Positions 43,423 through 51,813 of a DNA stretch of 64,000 nucleotides are shown piece by piece. Origin of the DNA: Ferruginibacter sp. (GTDB lineage Bacteria; Bacteroidota; Bacteroidia; Chitinophagales; Chitinophagaceae); NCBI GenBank assembly GCA_014379905.1, contig JACMKX010000132.1, positions 1-64,000 of the forward strand, written 5' to 3'. Numbering within the stretch: position 1 is the stretch's first letter; every line of letters starts with the position of its first letter. Position numbers and translations under genes: made by a program. Below the pieces are notes generated by a model. That model worked only from the letters and a program-made list of their open reading frames with translations. It did not search any database and was not told where the DNA came from.

Positions 43423-44034
43423 ATGAAACAAATAACTGCACTCCTATTACTGGCTTCGTTTTCTTTAACCGCCTATTTACCTGCCGGTAAAGAACTGGAT
43501 AATGAAGACAGGAAAAAAGCCATCGAATATTTTAAAGAAACCAAAGCCTTCCTTCAAAAGGAAATAGCCGGCTTGAGTGAAGCCCAACTTAACTGGAAAC
43601 CTGCCGATTCTGTATGGAGTGTTGCTAACTGTGTAGAACATATAGCTGTTACAGAAACAGGCATTTTTGATTGGGCAATGGGTACATTAAAAACAGCCCC
43701 TGACAGCAGCATTAATCTTTCCAAAAAAGTTAAAGATGAAGATGTCAAAGCTAAAGTATCAGACAGGTCTGTAAAAGGAAAGGCCCCTGAAATTTTTAAA
43801 CCGAGTGGCCAGTTTGGTAATACGGCACAATCTTACGCAGCTTTTGAGAAAAAAAGAGATAGCCTGATTCAATACATAAAAATAACAAAAGATGATCTGC
43901 GTGGTCACGGTTCGCTTTCTCAATTGGGCGTAATGGATACATACCAGATCCTGTTACTCCTGAGTGGTCATACCAGGAGGCATACTTTACAAATTGTTGA
44001 ATTAAAAGCGATGCCTGGTTTCCCTTCCAAATAA
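43423..44034 (+). CDS. Secreted DinB-like protein
   Basis: A 203-residue protein with a signal peptide (MKQITALLLLASFSLTAYLP). The mature part is a four-helix DinB/DUF664-type fold with the characteristic His positions: SVANCVEHIAVTE (about residue 72) and LLLSGHTRRHTLQIVELK (about 183-195). The three His would bind a metal ion. Most DinB proteins are cytoplasmic thiol-transferase-like, so an exported one is notable. It starts an operon with tatD-like and tcdA genes, with 1 base between its stop and the next ATG. A candidate promoter with TACCTTG about 23 bases upstream of the ATG is plausible. Confidence 0.85.
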   Translation: MKQITALLLLASFSLTAYLPAGKELDNEDRKKAIEYFKETKAFLQKEIAGLSEAQLNWKPADSVWSVANCVEHIAVTETGIFDWAMGTLKTAPDSSINLSKKVKDEDVKAKVSDRSVKGKAPEIFKPSGQFGNTAQSYAAFEKKRDSLIQYIKITKDDLRGHGSLSQLGVMDTYQILLLLSGHTRRHTLQIVELKAMPGFPSK

Positions 44035-44035
44035 A

Positions 44036-44692
44036 ATGGATGTATTTCCACTCATAAATATTCACACCCATTCCCCCGCCCGGCCGGGTGAATGGGTTAT
44101 ACAAAATATACATAAAGATTTTTTTGATTTACCGCCTGCTTTTTTTTCAGCAGGTTTACATCCCTGGTATGTAAGTGCCGCAACATGGCAACAGCAATTA
44201 AACACATTAAAAGAAATAAGCGCTAATACCCGCATGATGGCATTGGGTGAATGTGGGTTGGATAAAGTTTGCACAACCCGGTATGAATTACAAATAGAGG
44301 TTTTTACTGCACATATAAAATTAGCTAACCAGGTTAAGAAGCCTTTGATCCTCCATTGTGTAAGGGCGCATGAAGATGTTCTGCATTTACTGGAAAAACA
44401 TCATAGTACCGTACCGGTTATTTTCCACGGATTCAATAAGGGAGGCCTATTGGCACAACGCATTGTTGACAAAGGTTATTTTTTATCCTTTGGCAAAGAC
44501 CTGCAAAGACCACACATGCCGGAAATCTTTGCAGGCATTTCAATGACACATCTATTTCTTGAAACGGATGATGCAAATACCGGCATTGAGGGGGTGTATA
44601 ATACCGCAGCCGGCATCCGTAATATATCACTGGAAGAATTAAGTTTACAGCTCAAACAAAATCTTCAAAAAGTTTTCAATATTAGTGTATGA
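44036..44692 (+). CDS. TatD family metal-dependent hydrolase
   Basis: A 218-residue cytoplasmic protein. The metal ligands follow the TatD order: NIHTHSPARPGEW near the start, ALGECGLDKVC (Glu of about residue 72), LILHCVRAHEDVL (His near 102), VIFHGFNKGG (His near 125) and FLETDDANTG (Asp near 180). The family are metal-dependent nucleases or hydrolases. It is shorter than the usual 250-265 residues. Its last codons overlap the tcdA start by 4 bases (ATGA), which suggests coupled translation. Confidence 0.88.
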   Translation: MDVFPLINIHTHSPARPGEWVIQNIHKDFFDLPPAFFSAGLHPWYVSAATWQQQLNTLKEISANTRMMALGECGLDKVCTTRYELQIEVFTAHIKLANQVKKPLILHCVRAHEDVLHLLEKHHSTVPVIFHGFNKGGLLAQRIVDKGYFLSFGKDLQRPHMPEIFAGISMTHLFLETDDANTGIEGVYNTAAGIRNISLEELSLQLKQNLQKVFNISV

Positions 44693-45414
44693 TGAATGAT
44701 ATTTCCTGGCTTAGCAGAACCAGTTTATTGATAGGTGAACAAGCAATAAGTGCGCTCACAACAAAGCATGTTATGATTGTGGGCCTGGGCGGTGTAGGGT
44801 CTTTTGCTGCTGAATTTATATGCAGGGCCGGTATAGGAAAAATGACGATCATTGATGGTGATGTGGTAGACCCAACTAATCGCAACCGTCAGTTACCGGC
44901 CTTGGCTACCAATCACGGTGAATCAAAAGCCGATATTATGGCAGAAAGATTGAAGGCCATTAATCCTGAGCTGGAATTGATCGTGGTAAAAGAATTTATC
45001 AATCCCGAAATGGTGGAACATCTGTTTACAGAAAAATATGATTATATCATTGACGCTATTGACAGTATCACACCTAAACTTACTTTTATAAAGAAAGCTT
45101 ACAATAGCCATATTCCTTTTGTAAGCAGCATGGGCGCCGGTGGCAAACTTGATCCCACCCGATTACAGGTGGTAGATATTTCTAAAACTTTTAATTGCCC
45201 CTTTGCACAGCAGGTTCGTAAAATGCTGAAGACAGATAAAATTTATAAAGGCTTTAAAGCAGTATTTTCCCCGGAAGAAAATGTAAAGGAAAGCCTTGTA
45301 TTGACTGATGGAAATAATTACAAAAAATCTGCTTATGGTACTATGAGTTATATGCCTGCCACATTTGGAGCAGTGCTGGCATCGGTTGCTATCAGGGACA
45401 TGATTGATTATTAA
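44689..45414 (+). CDS. tcdA: tRNA threonylcarbamoyladenosine dehydratase
   Basis: A 241-residue ThiF/E1-like enzyme. IVGLGGVGSFAAEFICRAGIG is the ATP-binding loop, TIIDGDVVDPTNRNRQLPAL the adenylate-binding segment (with the typical NRNRQ), and IPFVSSMGAGGKLDPTRL the following catalytic region. It cyclises t6A37 to ct6A in tRNAs reading ANN codons. The start overlaps the tatD-like stop. The two genes are often neighbours in Bacteroidota. Confidence 0.93.
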   Translation: MMNDISWLSRTSLLIGEQAISALTTKHVMIVGLGGVGSFAAEFICRAGIGKMTIIDGDVVDPTNRNRQLPALATNHGESKADIMAERLKAINPELELIVVKEFINPEMVEHLFTEKYDYIIDAIDSITPKLTFIKKAYNSHIPFVSSMGAGGKLDPTRLQVVDISKTFNCPFAQQVRKMLKTDKIYKGFKAVFSPEENVKESLVLTDGNNYKKSAYGTMSYMPATFGAVLASVAIRDMIDY

Positions 45415-45443
45415 TTAATAATTTATTTATTACTGGACACCGG

Positions 45444-45480
45444 CAAATCAGAAATCGGAAATCAAAAATCACAAATCAAT
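45444..45480 (+). repeat. Five tandem imperfect AAATC repeats
   Basis: CAAATCA, GAAATCG, GAAATCA, AAAATCA, CAAATCA follow each other directly in the 81-base gap before pdxJ. This unit arrangement is short and diverged; I see no protein or RNA role. Confidence 0.7.
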
Positions 45481-45483
45481 TCC

Positions 45484-45491
45484 TACTTTTG
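45484..45491 (+). promoter_or_regulatory. -7 promoter element directly before pdxJ
   Basis: TACTTTTG is a perfect TAnnTTTG match 4 bases upstream of the pdxJ ATG (45496). A transcript from it would begin at or next to the start codon, so the mRNA would be leaderless. The -33 TTTG element is not visible. Confidence 0.5.
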
Positions 45492-45495
45492 TTGC

Positions 45496-46218
45496 ATGAC
45501 AAGGCTCTCGGTAAATATCAATAAACTGGCTACCCTCCGCAATTCCCGCGGACACAACAATCCTGATCTTGCTCAATCTGCAAAAGACATTGAACGTTTT
45601 GGTGCAGATGGAATTACGGTGCATCCCAGGCCGGATGAAAGACATATCCGTTACCAGGATGTGTTTGATCTAAAAAAAATAATTACCACAGAATTTAATA
45701 TCGAAGGAAATCCTACCGAAGATAAATTTGTACAACTGGTATTGGATAATAAGCCTACACAGGTTACTTTGGTTCCTGATGCACTGGGACAGATCACCAG
45801 TAACCACGGATGGGATACTGTTGAGCACGCTAATTATCTGAAAGAAATTATTGCTGTTTTTAAAAATGCAGCCATTCGTGTTTCCATTTTTGTTGACCCT
45901 GTTGTGGAAATGGTTGCAGCTGCAAAAGACACCGGCACCGATCGCATTGAATTATATACCCAATCTTTTGCCAGCGAGTATGCCCGCGATAAACAGGCTG
46001 CTGTTGCGCCCTACATGGTGGCTGCCAATAAAGCAAATGAAATGGGATTGGGGATAAATGCAGGGCATGATCTGGATTTAAATAACCTCCAATTTTTTGC
46101 TCAGAATATTCCGGGTTTGCTGGAAGTTTCAATTGGCCATGCATTGATATGCGACGCTATTTATTTAGGACTGCAGAATACCGTGCAATTGTATAAAAGG
46201 CAACTTAATCGCTCATGA
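45496..46218 (+). CDS. pdxJ: Pyridoxine 5'-phosphate synthase
   Basis: A 240-residue TIM-barrel enzyme that condenses 1-deoxyxylulose-5-phosphate with 3-amino-2-oxopropyl phosphate to make pyridoxine 5'-phosphate in the DXP-dependent vitamin B6 pathway. LSVNINKLATLRNSRG, ADGITVHPRPDERHI, FNIEGNPTEDKF, QVTLVPDALGQITS, IELYTQSFA and LGINAGHDLDLNNL are the family blocks, with the catalytic His in INAGHD and Glu in NIEG. Start codon near a possible leaderless promoter. The following small gene begins 34 bases later. Confidence 0.97.
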   Translation: MTRLSVNINKLATLRNSRGHNNPDLAQSAKDIERFGADGITVHPRPDERHIRYQDVFDLKKIITTEFNIEGNPTEDKFVQLVLDNKPTQVTLVPDALGQITSNHGWDTVEHANYLKEIIAVFKNAAIRVSIFVDPVVEMVAAAKDTGTDRIELYTQSFASEYARDKQAAVAPYMVAANKANEMGLGINAGHDLDLNNLQFFAQNIPGLLEVSIGHALICDAIYLGLQNTVQLYKRQLNRS

Positions 46219-46252
46219 AAAACCAAATGATCTATCGGGAGCCTGCCAGGAA

Positions 46253-46618
46253 ATGTTAGCGGGATTAGGGTTTAAGGAAGCAGGGTCTTCAACTGGTGGA
46301 ATGTCGCAATATTACTTATGGTCCGGTAATGATATGAAATTTTCTCTTCAGGATGACAGAGGATATTATGAATGTAATATAATTTCAATCAATAAACCTA
46401 TAGAACGGTTAGAACTGATCAAACTGTTACGCTTCTTAAAAGACGACGCTTTTTTCTATAGAGAAGAATTAAAAATTGCGAAATTGAGTGGCACCTTGTC
46501 TGCAAATGCTTATGTAGATTTGTTCTATAAAAACTACCGTTTAATTAAAGATTTTCTTTTTGGATTTTCACAATCAGGTTTTGATGATTATCAGAATTAT
46601 GTTGTCATTTTTGACTGA
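46253..46618 (+). CDS. Small hypothetical protein
   Basis: A 121-residue cytoplasmic protein (MLAGLGFKEAGSSTGGMS, YYLWSGNDMKFSLQDDRGYYE, LSANAYVDLFYKNYRLIKDF). It has mixed strands and helices with a high Tyr/Phe content and no named motif. The same frame is open upstream and reads HEKPNDLSGACQE in continuation of the N-terminus, without an ATG, so the start may be non-standard or the gene may have lost its original 5' end. It follows pdxJ by 34 bases. Function unknown. Confidence 0.6.
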   Translation: MLAGLGFKEAGSSTGGMSQYYLWSGNDMKFSLQDDRGYYECNIISINKPIERLELIKLLRFLKDDAFFYREELKIAKLSGTLSANAYVDLFYKNYRLIKDFLFGFSQSGFDDYQNYVVIFD

Positions 46619-46663
46619 CTTTCATTTAAAATCTTTCAAATTTTATTAAATACTTATTGAAAA

Positions 46664-46693
46664 AGATGACATCTTTCTAAAAAGATGTCATCT
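46664..46693. repeat. Perfect inverted repeat, 13-bp arms
   Basis: AGATGACATCTTT, loop CTAA, AAAGATGTCATCT. Each arm is itself nearly self-complementary around the core GATGACATC, so the element could form a cruciform. A second, longer hairpin sharing the core begins 3 bases later. Not followed by a T-run. Confidence 0.9.
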
Positions 46694-46696
46694 CTG

Positions 46697-46741
46697 ATCG
46701 AACAAGGTGACATCTTTTAAAAAGGTGTCACCTTGTTCGAT
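46697..46741. repeat. Long inverted repeat, 21-bp arms
   Basis: ATCGAACAAGGTGACATCTTT (46697-46717) and AAAGGTGTCACCTTGTTCGAT (46721-46741) pair with a single mismatch that would be a G-U in RNA, with only a 3-base loop TAA. It shares the GTGACAYC core with the preceding hairpin. The pair lies between a plus-strand hypothetical gene and a convergent minus-strand gene and could act as a terminator or a REP-like element. Confidence 0.9.
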
Positions 46742-46849
46742 TAGAACACGAAATGATCTTTGCTATTGCACAATTAAAGTTCAATAGATATTCAACGCCT
46801 GAATGGAGCGTCGCCCAAAATGTTGCCCAAAGATATTCTGCCTGTCAAC

Positions 46850-46883
46850 AAAAAAAGACAGGCTCAAAAATTTTGAGCCTGTC
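46850..46883 (-). terminator. Intrinsic terminator of the TlpA-like gene
   Basis: On the minus strand GACAGGCTCAAAA and TTTTGAGCCTGTC form a 13-bp stem almost without a loop, then seven T (46850-46856). It lies 20 bases after the TlpA-like stop codon. Confidence 0.9.
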
Positions 46884-46903
46884 GAAAATCATTTATCCTA
46901 CCA

Positions 46904-47956
46904 TTATTTAATGAGGCTGGCCAGCTTAGCTTCCAAGGCAGGACCACGAAGGTTCTTTGCAACGACATTTCCTTTGGGATCGATTAAAAAATTTTGTGGA
47001 ATACTCGTGATGCCATATTGCCTGGCTACCGAATTACTCCACCCCTGCAAGTCACTTACATGGAGCCACGTAAGATTGTCGGCTTTTACAGCTTCCATCC
47101 ATTTGTCTTTTGTTTTATCGAGTGATACACCAAAAACTGTGAAATTTTTATCCTTGAACCTGTTATAAGTGGCTACAACATTAGGATTTTCCATGCGGCA
47201 TGGTCCACACCAGCTTGCCCAAAAATCAACCAATACATATTTTCCTTTGAAAGAAGAAAGGCTGATCATCTTACCTTCGGGATCTGCCTGCGAAAAATCT
47301 GAAATAGGTTTACCAATCGGGATTTTTTTATTATCCGCAATGATGTTGGCAAGGTATGCGCCGATAGATCCTTTTTTAACGGGTTCATCCATTTTATTGA
47401 ACATCGCCTCCAGTTTATCCGCATCCTGGCTTAACTGGTTGTGCCTGTAAATAGCCAGTGGTGCTATGTAGGAGGATGAATTTTGTTGTGCAAAGGCTTC
47501 CAGTTCATCCGAAGCTTTTTTTGCTGCTGTTTCATCCGAACTTGTACCGTTAAATAATCCCTCGTATTGTTTTAATATCTTGTTCAATGCAACAAACTGG
47601 TCATGTGATGCAGAACCTTTTATTGCAGCGGTTTCGAAAGCATCTTTTGTACCGGTTACAGTGATGTTGCTATTGTCTAAAAATAGATTGATATAAGGTG
47701 GCTGAGAATTTACACTCAGCACTTTAAAATCAGGGAAGGCTAGCTTTCCTTTAATGATAAATTTGCCGCCGGTAACAGTGCCACTTGCCTCTACCGCCCC
47801 GCTGTTGGGATTGAGCAGGTTCATAGTGCTGTTATCAGGGATACCGGAGATATTACCGGTGATAATAAATTCATTGGCAGCTTTTGCAACGGAACCGCCG
47901 TTTTGCGCAAACAGGAAAGACGGAACCAGGGCAAGTAAAAGGAGATATTGCTTCAT
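46904..47956 (-). CDS. Periplasmic TlpA-like thioredoxin family protein with DUF4369-like N-terminus
   Basis: A 350-residue exported protein. The ATG at 47956 (MKQYLLLLALVPSFLFAQ) gives a clear signal peptide. An N-terminal DUF4369-like beta-domain (FIITGNISGIPDNSTMNLL) is followed by a helical linker and a thioredoxin domain from about residue 215: ISLSSFKGKYVLVDFWASW, then CGPC as the redox motif, ending with the cis-Pro loop YGITSIPQNFLIDP. It is likely to reduce periplasmic disulphides or help cytochrome assembly. It is transcribed alone, 73 bases beyond the trpA end, with its own terminator. Confidence 0.92.
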   Translation of the reverse strand: MKQYLLLLALVPSFLFAQNGGSVAKAANEFIITGNISGIPDNSTMNLLNPNSGAVEASGTVTGGKFIIKGKLAFPDFKVLSVNSQPPYINLFLDNSNITVTGTKDAFETAAIKGSASHDQFVALNKILKQYEGLFNGTSSDETAAKKASDELEAFAQQNSSSYIAPLAIYRHNQLSQDADKLEAMFNKMDEPVKKGSIGAYLANIIADNKKIPIGKPISDFSQADPEGKMISLSSFKGKYVLVDFWASWCGPCRMENPNVVATYNRFKDKNFTVFGVSLDKTKDKWMEAVKADNLTWLHVSDLQGWSNSVARQYGITSIPQNFLIDPKGNVVAKNLRGPALEAKLASLIK

Positions 47957-48029
47957 TTTATAAATTTGTGATTGCAAGGTAAATTTTCTTGTGCAATCAA
48001 AGATCGCTATATAAAATAATTAACAACCC

Positions 48030-48809
48030 TCAATTTCCATGAATGGCACTAATAAATTGTGCTGTAGCGTGGTTTATATCAACGGCAGCAGCAATATGTT
48101 GAATAAATGCCGTACCAATAATAGCGCCGGCGCCATAGGAGGCGGCTTCATCAAAACTTTCTTTATCTTTTATTCCAAAGCCAATCAGCAAAGGATTTTT
48201 GAGTTTCATATTTTGAATTCTCTTTAAATATCCCCCTATGTTTTCCCTGGAATTGACAGATCCTGTTGTAGAGGAAGATGAAACAGCATATACAAATCCG
48301 CCGCTCAGTTCATCCGCTTTTTTAATTCTTTCGCTGCTTGTTACAGGGCTGATGAGGAAAATAGCGTGTAATCCATATTTTTTAAATACTCCCTTATACT
48401 TTTTGTCAAATTCATACATGGGCAGGTCAGGTAATATAATGCCTGATACCCCGGAGCCGGCGGCTGCTTTGCAAAAATTTTCCATACCATACTGTAACAC
48501 AGGATTGATATAGCCCATTAGTATTAAAGGAATATGCAGCTGTTCTTTAACTGAAGCGAGTTGGGTAAACAATAATTCAATGGTCATCCCATTTTCCAGT
48601 GCCTGCATATTGCTTTGCTGAATTACCGGGCCATCTGCCACAGGATCACTGTAAGGAATACCGAGTTCAATTATATCGGCACCATGTTGTTGCAGCGCCA
48701 GCATGATGGCAGTTGTACTATACAGTTTGGGGAAACCGGCCGTGCAATAAATATTAAGAATGTTGTTAAATTTTTGGGCAAACAATATATCCAGTCTGTT
48801 CATAATCAT
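48030..48809 (-). CDS. trpA: Tryptophan synthase alpha chain
   Basis: A 259-residue TIM-barrel subunit that cleaves indole-3-glycerol phosphate to indole and glyceraldehyde 3-phosphate. IIELGIPYSDPVADGPVIQ holds the catalytic Glu and Asp-containing loop, and GSVNSRENIGGYLKR and LIGFGIKDKESF are phosphate-binding regions. The start at 48809 is supported by a 4-base ATGA overlap with the upstream lipoprotein gene; an ATG at 48803 is also possible. It is the last gene of the trp operon and works with TrpB, although a lipoprotein gene lies between them. Confidence 0.96.
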   Translation of the reverse strand: MIMNRLDILFAQKFNNILNIYCTAGFPKLYSTTAIMLALQQHGADIIELGIPYSDPVADGPVIQQSNMQALENGMTIELLFTQLASVKEQLHIPLILMGYINPVLQYGMENFCKAAAGSGVSGIILPDLPMYEFDKKYKGVFKKYGLHAIFLISPVTSSERIKKADELSGGFVYAVSSSSTTGSVNSRENIGGYLKRIQNMKLKNPLLIGFGIKDKESFDEAASYGAGAIIGTAFIQHIAAAVDINHATAQFISAIHGN

Positions 48810-49171
48810 AATCTTTCGGAAGGTACCAGGGGGATAGTTTGGCCACCCTCCCCTAATGTGATAAAACGATAAGGGGGTTTGGCATCAATATCAAGTATGA
48901 GTTTATAGGAAAACTTTTTACCTCCTGTTGCCGGAAATTTTACCAGCAAACTGTCTCCGCTTCTTACCACGGTATAATTTTTTTCATCAAATCCTTCACC
49001 CAGGCAGTATTGAAATTCATACCGTTCTCCATTAATATTGGAGATCATTTTTACGGGTACTGGCTGCTCATTACATTCACCTGAACCTTCTGCTTTAAGT
49101 GTGTGGTTGATAAAGGAGTCGCTGCAGGAACAAACCAAGACAATAACAATGACTGATAACAGGTATTTCAT
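48806..49171 (-). CDS. Small lipoprotein inserted between trpB and trpA
   Basis: A 121-residue protein with a lipoprotein signal (MKYLLSVIVIVLVCSCSDS, Cys near residue 16). The mature part is beta-rich (MISNINGERYEFQYCLGEGFD, GKKFSYKLILDIDAKPPYR) with two further Cys and no known domain. It begins 2 bases after the trpB stop and its stop overlaps the trpA ATG (ATGA), so it is fully embedded in the operon and translated with it. It may have nothing to do with tryptophan, and I do not recognise a family. Confidence 0.8.
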   Translation of the reverse strand: MKYLLSVIVIVLVCSCSDSFINHTLKAEGSGECNEQPVPVKMISNINGERYEFQYCLGEGFDEKNYTVVRSGDSLLVKFPATGGKKFSYKLILDIDAKPPYRFITLGEGGQTIPLVPSERL

Positions 49172-49173
49172 AC

Positions 49174-50367
49174 TCAAATAGATTTTATGTAAGTTGCCAG
49201 GTCTTTATCCCCTCTCCCACTCAAACACAGCACTACCACATCATTTTTTTTAAATGCCATTTTATGTAAGGCGAATAAAGCATGCGCACTTTCCAATGCA
49301 GGAATAATGCCTTCCAATTTACTGAGTTCAAAAGCGGCTGATAACGCTTCTTCATCGGTAGCACTCATAAATACAGCACGGCCGGATTTGTACAGGTGAG
49401 CGTGTAAAGGACCAATGCCCGGATAATCCAATCCAGCTGAAATGCTGTGTGGTTCTGTTACCTGGCCGTCTTTTGTTTGCATCACAAAACTTTTGCTGCC
49501 ATGCAATACACCAGGCGTCCCCAATTGAGTGGTAGCAGCAGATCTGCCGCTATCCAATCCGCAGCCTGCAGCTTCCACTGCAATTAACTGTACTTTTTTT
49601 TCTTTTATAAAATGATAAAAAGCACCGGCCGCATTGCTCCCCCCGCCAACACATGCTATTACATGCGTAGGCAATTCTTTACCGGTGGCCAGCTTCAATT
49701 GCTTTTTTATTTCTTTACTGATAACAGATTGAAATCTTGCAACCATGTCAGGATAAGGATGCGGTCCAACCACGCTGCCAATAATATAATGTGTATCATC
49801 GGGATGATTGATCCAGTCCCTGATGGCTTCGTTGGTAGCATCTTTTAATGTTTTGCTTCCACTGGTAGCCGGGATCACTGTTGCGCCGAGCATTTGCATA
49901 CGGGCAACATTGGGTGCCTGCCTTTCAATGTCTTTCTCTCCCATATATACAATACATTCCAGGCCCATGAGTGCGCAAACAGTTGCAGTGGCAACTCCAT
50001 GCTGACCTGCACCGGTTTCTGCAATGATCCTTTTTTTACCCAATTGTTGTGCCACCAATACCTGCCCTATAGTATTGTTGATCTTATGTGCACCGGTGTG
50101 GCACAGGTCTTCCCGCTTTAGGTAAATATTGGTATTGTATTGTTTGCTTAACCGCTTTGCATAATACAAAGGAGTAGGCCTGCCCACATAATTTTTTAAG
50201 AGCTGGCTGAATTGTTTTTTAAAAGAACTGCTACGGGATATTTTTAAATAATTATTCCGAAGTTCTTCTACATTCGGGTGCAACATCTCCGGAATGAAAG
50301 CACCTCCAAATTCGCCATAGTAGCCATGCTTATCCGGGTGAAGCATATATTTATTTTTCTCTCTCAT
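49174..50367 (-). CDS. trpB: Tryptophan synthase beta chain
   Basis: A 397-residue pyridoxal-phosphate enzyme that joins indole and serine to make tryptophan. [19 protein letters not shown] holds the PLP Lys, [20 protein letters not shown] the substrate loop, and [10 protein letters not shown] the phosphate-binding glycines. Length and start ([21 protein letters not shown]) are normal. It lies 10 bases downstream of trpF and 2 bases upstream of the embedded lipoprotein gene. Confidence 0.98.
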   Translation of the reverse strand: MREKNKYMLHPDKHGYYGEFGGAFIPEMLHPNVEELRNNYLKISRSSSFKKQFSQLLKNYVGRPTPLYYAKRLSKQYNTNIYLKREDLCHTGAHKINNTIGQVLVAQQLGKKRIIAETGAGQHGVATATVCALMGLECIVYMGEKDIERQAPNVARMQMLGATVIPATSGSKTLKDATNEAIRDWINHPDDTHYIIGSVVGPHPYPDMVARFQSVISKEIKKQLKLATGKELPTHVIACVGGGSNAAGAFYHFIKEKKVQLIAVEAAGCGLDSGRSAATTQLGTPGVLHGSKSFVMQTKDGQVTEPHSISAGLDYPGIGPLHAHLYKSGRAVFMSATDEEALSAAFELSKLEGIIPALESAHALFALHKMAFKKNDVVVLCLSGRGDKDLATYIKSI

Positions 50368-50377
50368 TTCAATTGGT

Positions 50378-51004
50378 CTATTTCAACCCGTGAATAAATT
50401 TTAGTAAAAGACCCATATCTTTTACACCCGGTTCCTTTTCGAAAAGACTGTTAAGGTCTACGCCAAAAAAATCAGGATGTTTAAAGGCCTTTACCATTTT
50501 TGCATCTTCGGGCCCAATGCCACCACTTAAGAAAAAGGGTTTTTCAATTTTTGCTGCTGCTATTTTGCTCCAGTCGAATTTTTTCCCGGTGGCACCTGCA
50601 CTGCCGTTCACTTTATTGTCAAACAAATAATAATCGCATACGCCATCATAGGCTGCAATCATTGCGTCAATATCCGTTATATTATCGTCGATACTGAAGG
50701 CTTTAATCACTTCTACTTCCGAAGAAAGATCATCGCACATTTCCGGTGTTTCATTGCCGTGTAATTGCACTACATCGAGTTTATAATTGTCAACGGCATC
50801 CAATACGTCTATCAATTCGGGATTTACAAATACGCCAACTTTTTTAAGATCGAGATCTGCATCTTTTACAAGGTTCTTTTCAATTTTTCCATCCACATAG
50901 CGGGGCGAATCTTTTACAAAGATTAATCCGGCAAAATCTACATTGAGCCCATCCAGCTGTTGTAATTGTTTAAAGGAATTGATGCCACATACTTTAATGT
51001 TCAT
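50378..51004 (-). CDS. trpF: Phosphoribosylanthranilate isomerase
   Basis: A 208-residue TIM-barrel enzyme of tryptophan synthesis (Amadori rearrangement of PRA to CdRP). [12 protein letters not shown] carries the catalytic Cys, [15 protein letters not shown] and [10 protein letters not shown] the family blocks with the catalytic Asp region ([11 protein letters not shown]), and [12 protein letters not shown] the phosphate site. It lies between trpC (23 bases) and trpB (10 bases). Confidence 0.95.
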   Translation of the reverse strand: MNIKVCGINSFKQLQQLDGLNVDFAGLIFVKDSPRYVDGKIEKNLVKDADLDLKKVGVFVNPELIDVLDAVDNYKLDVVQLHGNETPEMCDDLSSEVEVIKAFSIDDNITDIDAMIAAYDGVCDYYLFDNKVNGSAGATGKKFDWSKIAAAKIEKPFFLSGGIGPEDAKMVKAFKHPDFFGVDLNSLFEKEPGVKDMGLLLKFIHGLK

Positions 51005-51027
51005 ATAAATTATTTTTATTGCGTATT

Positions 51028-51810
51028 TTATTGATGCAATTTCTGTACAAAATTTTGAAATGCTTTACCGGGATTCTTTTCTTTCATAAAATTTTCTCCT
51101 ATTAAAAATCCTTTATAGCCCGCGTTTTTCAAAAGCTGCACATTGGAGGGATCGCTGATCCCGCTTTCCGCAATTGTTACTTTACCGGAGGGTATTGATT
51201 TACTTAACAGGATTGATTGATGAATATCTACATCAAAGGTTTTTAAATTCCGGTTATTGATGCCAACGAGATCTATTTCATTACAAATATGATCCAATTC
51301 GGTTTCATCGTGTAATTCCAGTAAAACTTCCAGTTGTAGTTCTTTTGCATAGGCGGCCAGGTCTTTTACCTGTGCTATTGTAAGGCAGGATGCAATCAAC
51401 AGTATCACATCGGCACCAATAGCTTTTGCTTCTGTTACCTGGTAGGGATCAATTATAAAATCTTTCCGCAAAATTGGAATATTATTTACTCTTGCTGTTA
51501 TTAAATCTTCGTTATTGCCGGCAAAAAATTCGTGATCGGTTAATATACTCAGACCGCTGGCTCTAAACTGTGTATAGGCTTTTGTAACGGCACCTGCATC
51601 TGCATGTTGATTGATAAAACCTTTGGAAGGCGATCTTCTTTTAAACTCCGCAATAATGCCTGTTGAATTTTCTGCCAGTAAGTTTTTCTTTAAAGAAAAG
51701 CATGGCCGGGTGAAATGAGAACAGTCTTTCATCTCTTCTTCCGTTAGCATAATCTTTCTTACGGCTACTTCTTCAATTTTATGCGCTATGATCTTATCGA
51801 GTATATTCAT
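51028..51810 (-). CDS. trpC: Indole-3-glycerol phosphate synthase
   Basis: A 260-residue TIM-barrel enzyme that closes the indole ring. IIAEFKRRSPSKGFIN holds the first catalytic Lys region, ILTDHEFFAGNNEDL and PILRKDFIIDPYQ the next blocks (Lys in LRKDF), and LVGINNRNLKTFDVD the Asn-containing loop; IAESGISDPSNVQLL completes the phosphate site. Three bases separate it from trpD. Confidence 0.97.
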   Translation of the reverse strand: MNILDKIIAHKIEEVAVRKIMLTEEEMKDCSHFTRPCFSLKKNLLAENSTGIIAEFKRRSPSKGFINQHADAGAVTKAYTQFRASGLSILTDHEFFAGNNEDLITARVNNIPILRKDFIIDPYQVTEAKAIGADVILLIASCLTIAQVKDLAAYAKELQLEVLLELHDETELDHICNEIDLVGINNRNLKTFDVDIHQSILLSKSIPSGKVTIAESGISDPSNVQLLKNAGYKGFLIGENFMKEKNPGKAFQNFVQKLHQ

Positions 51811-51813
51811 GTT

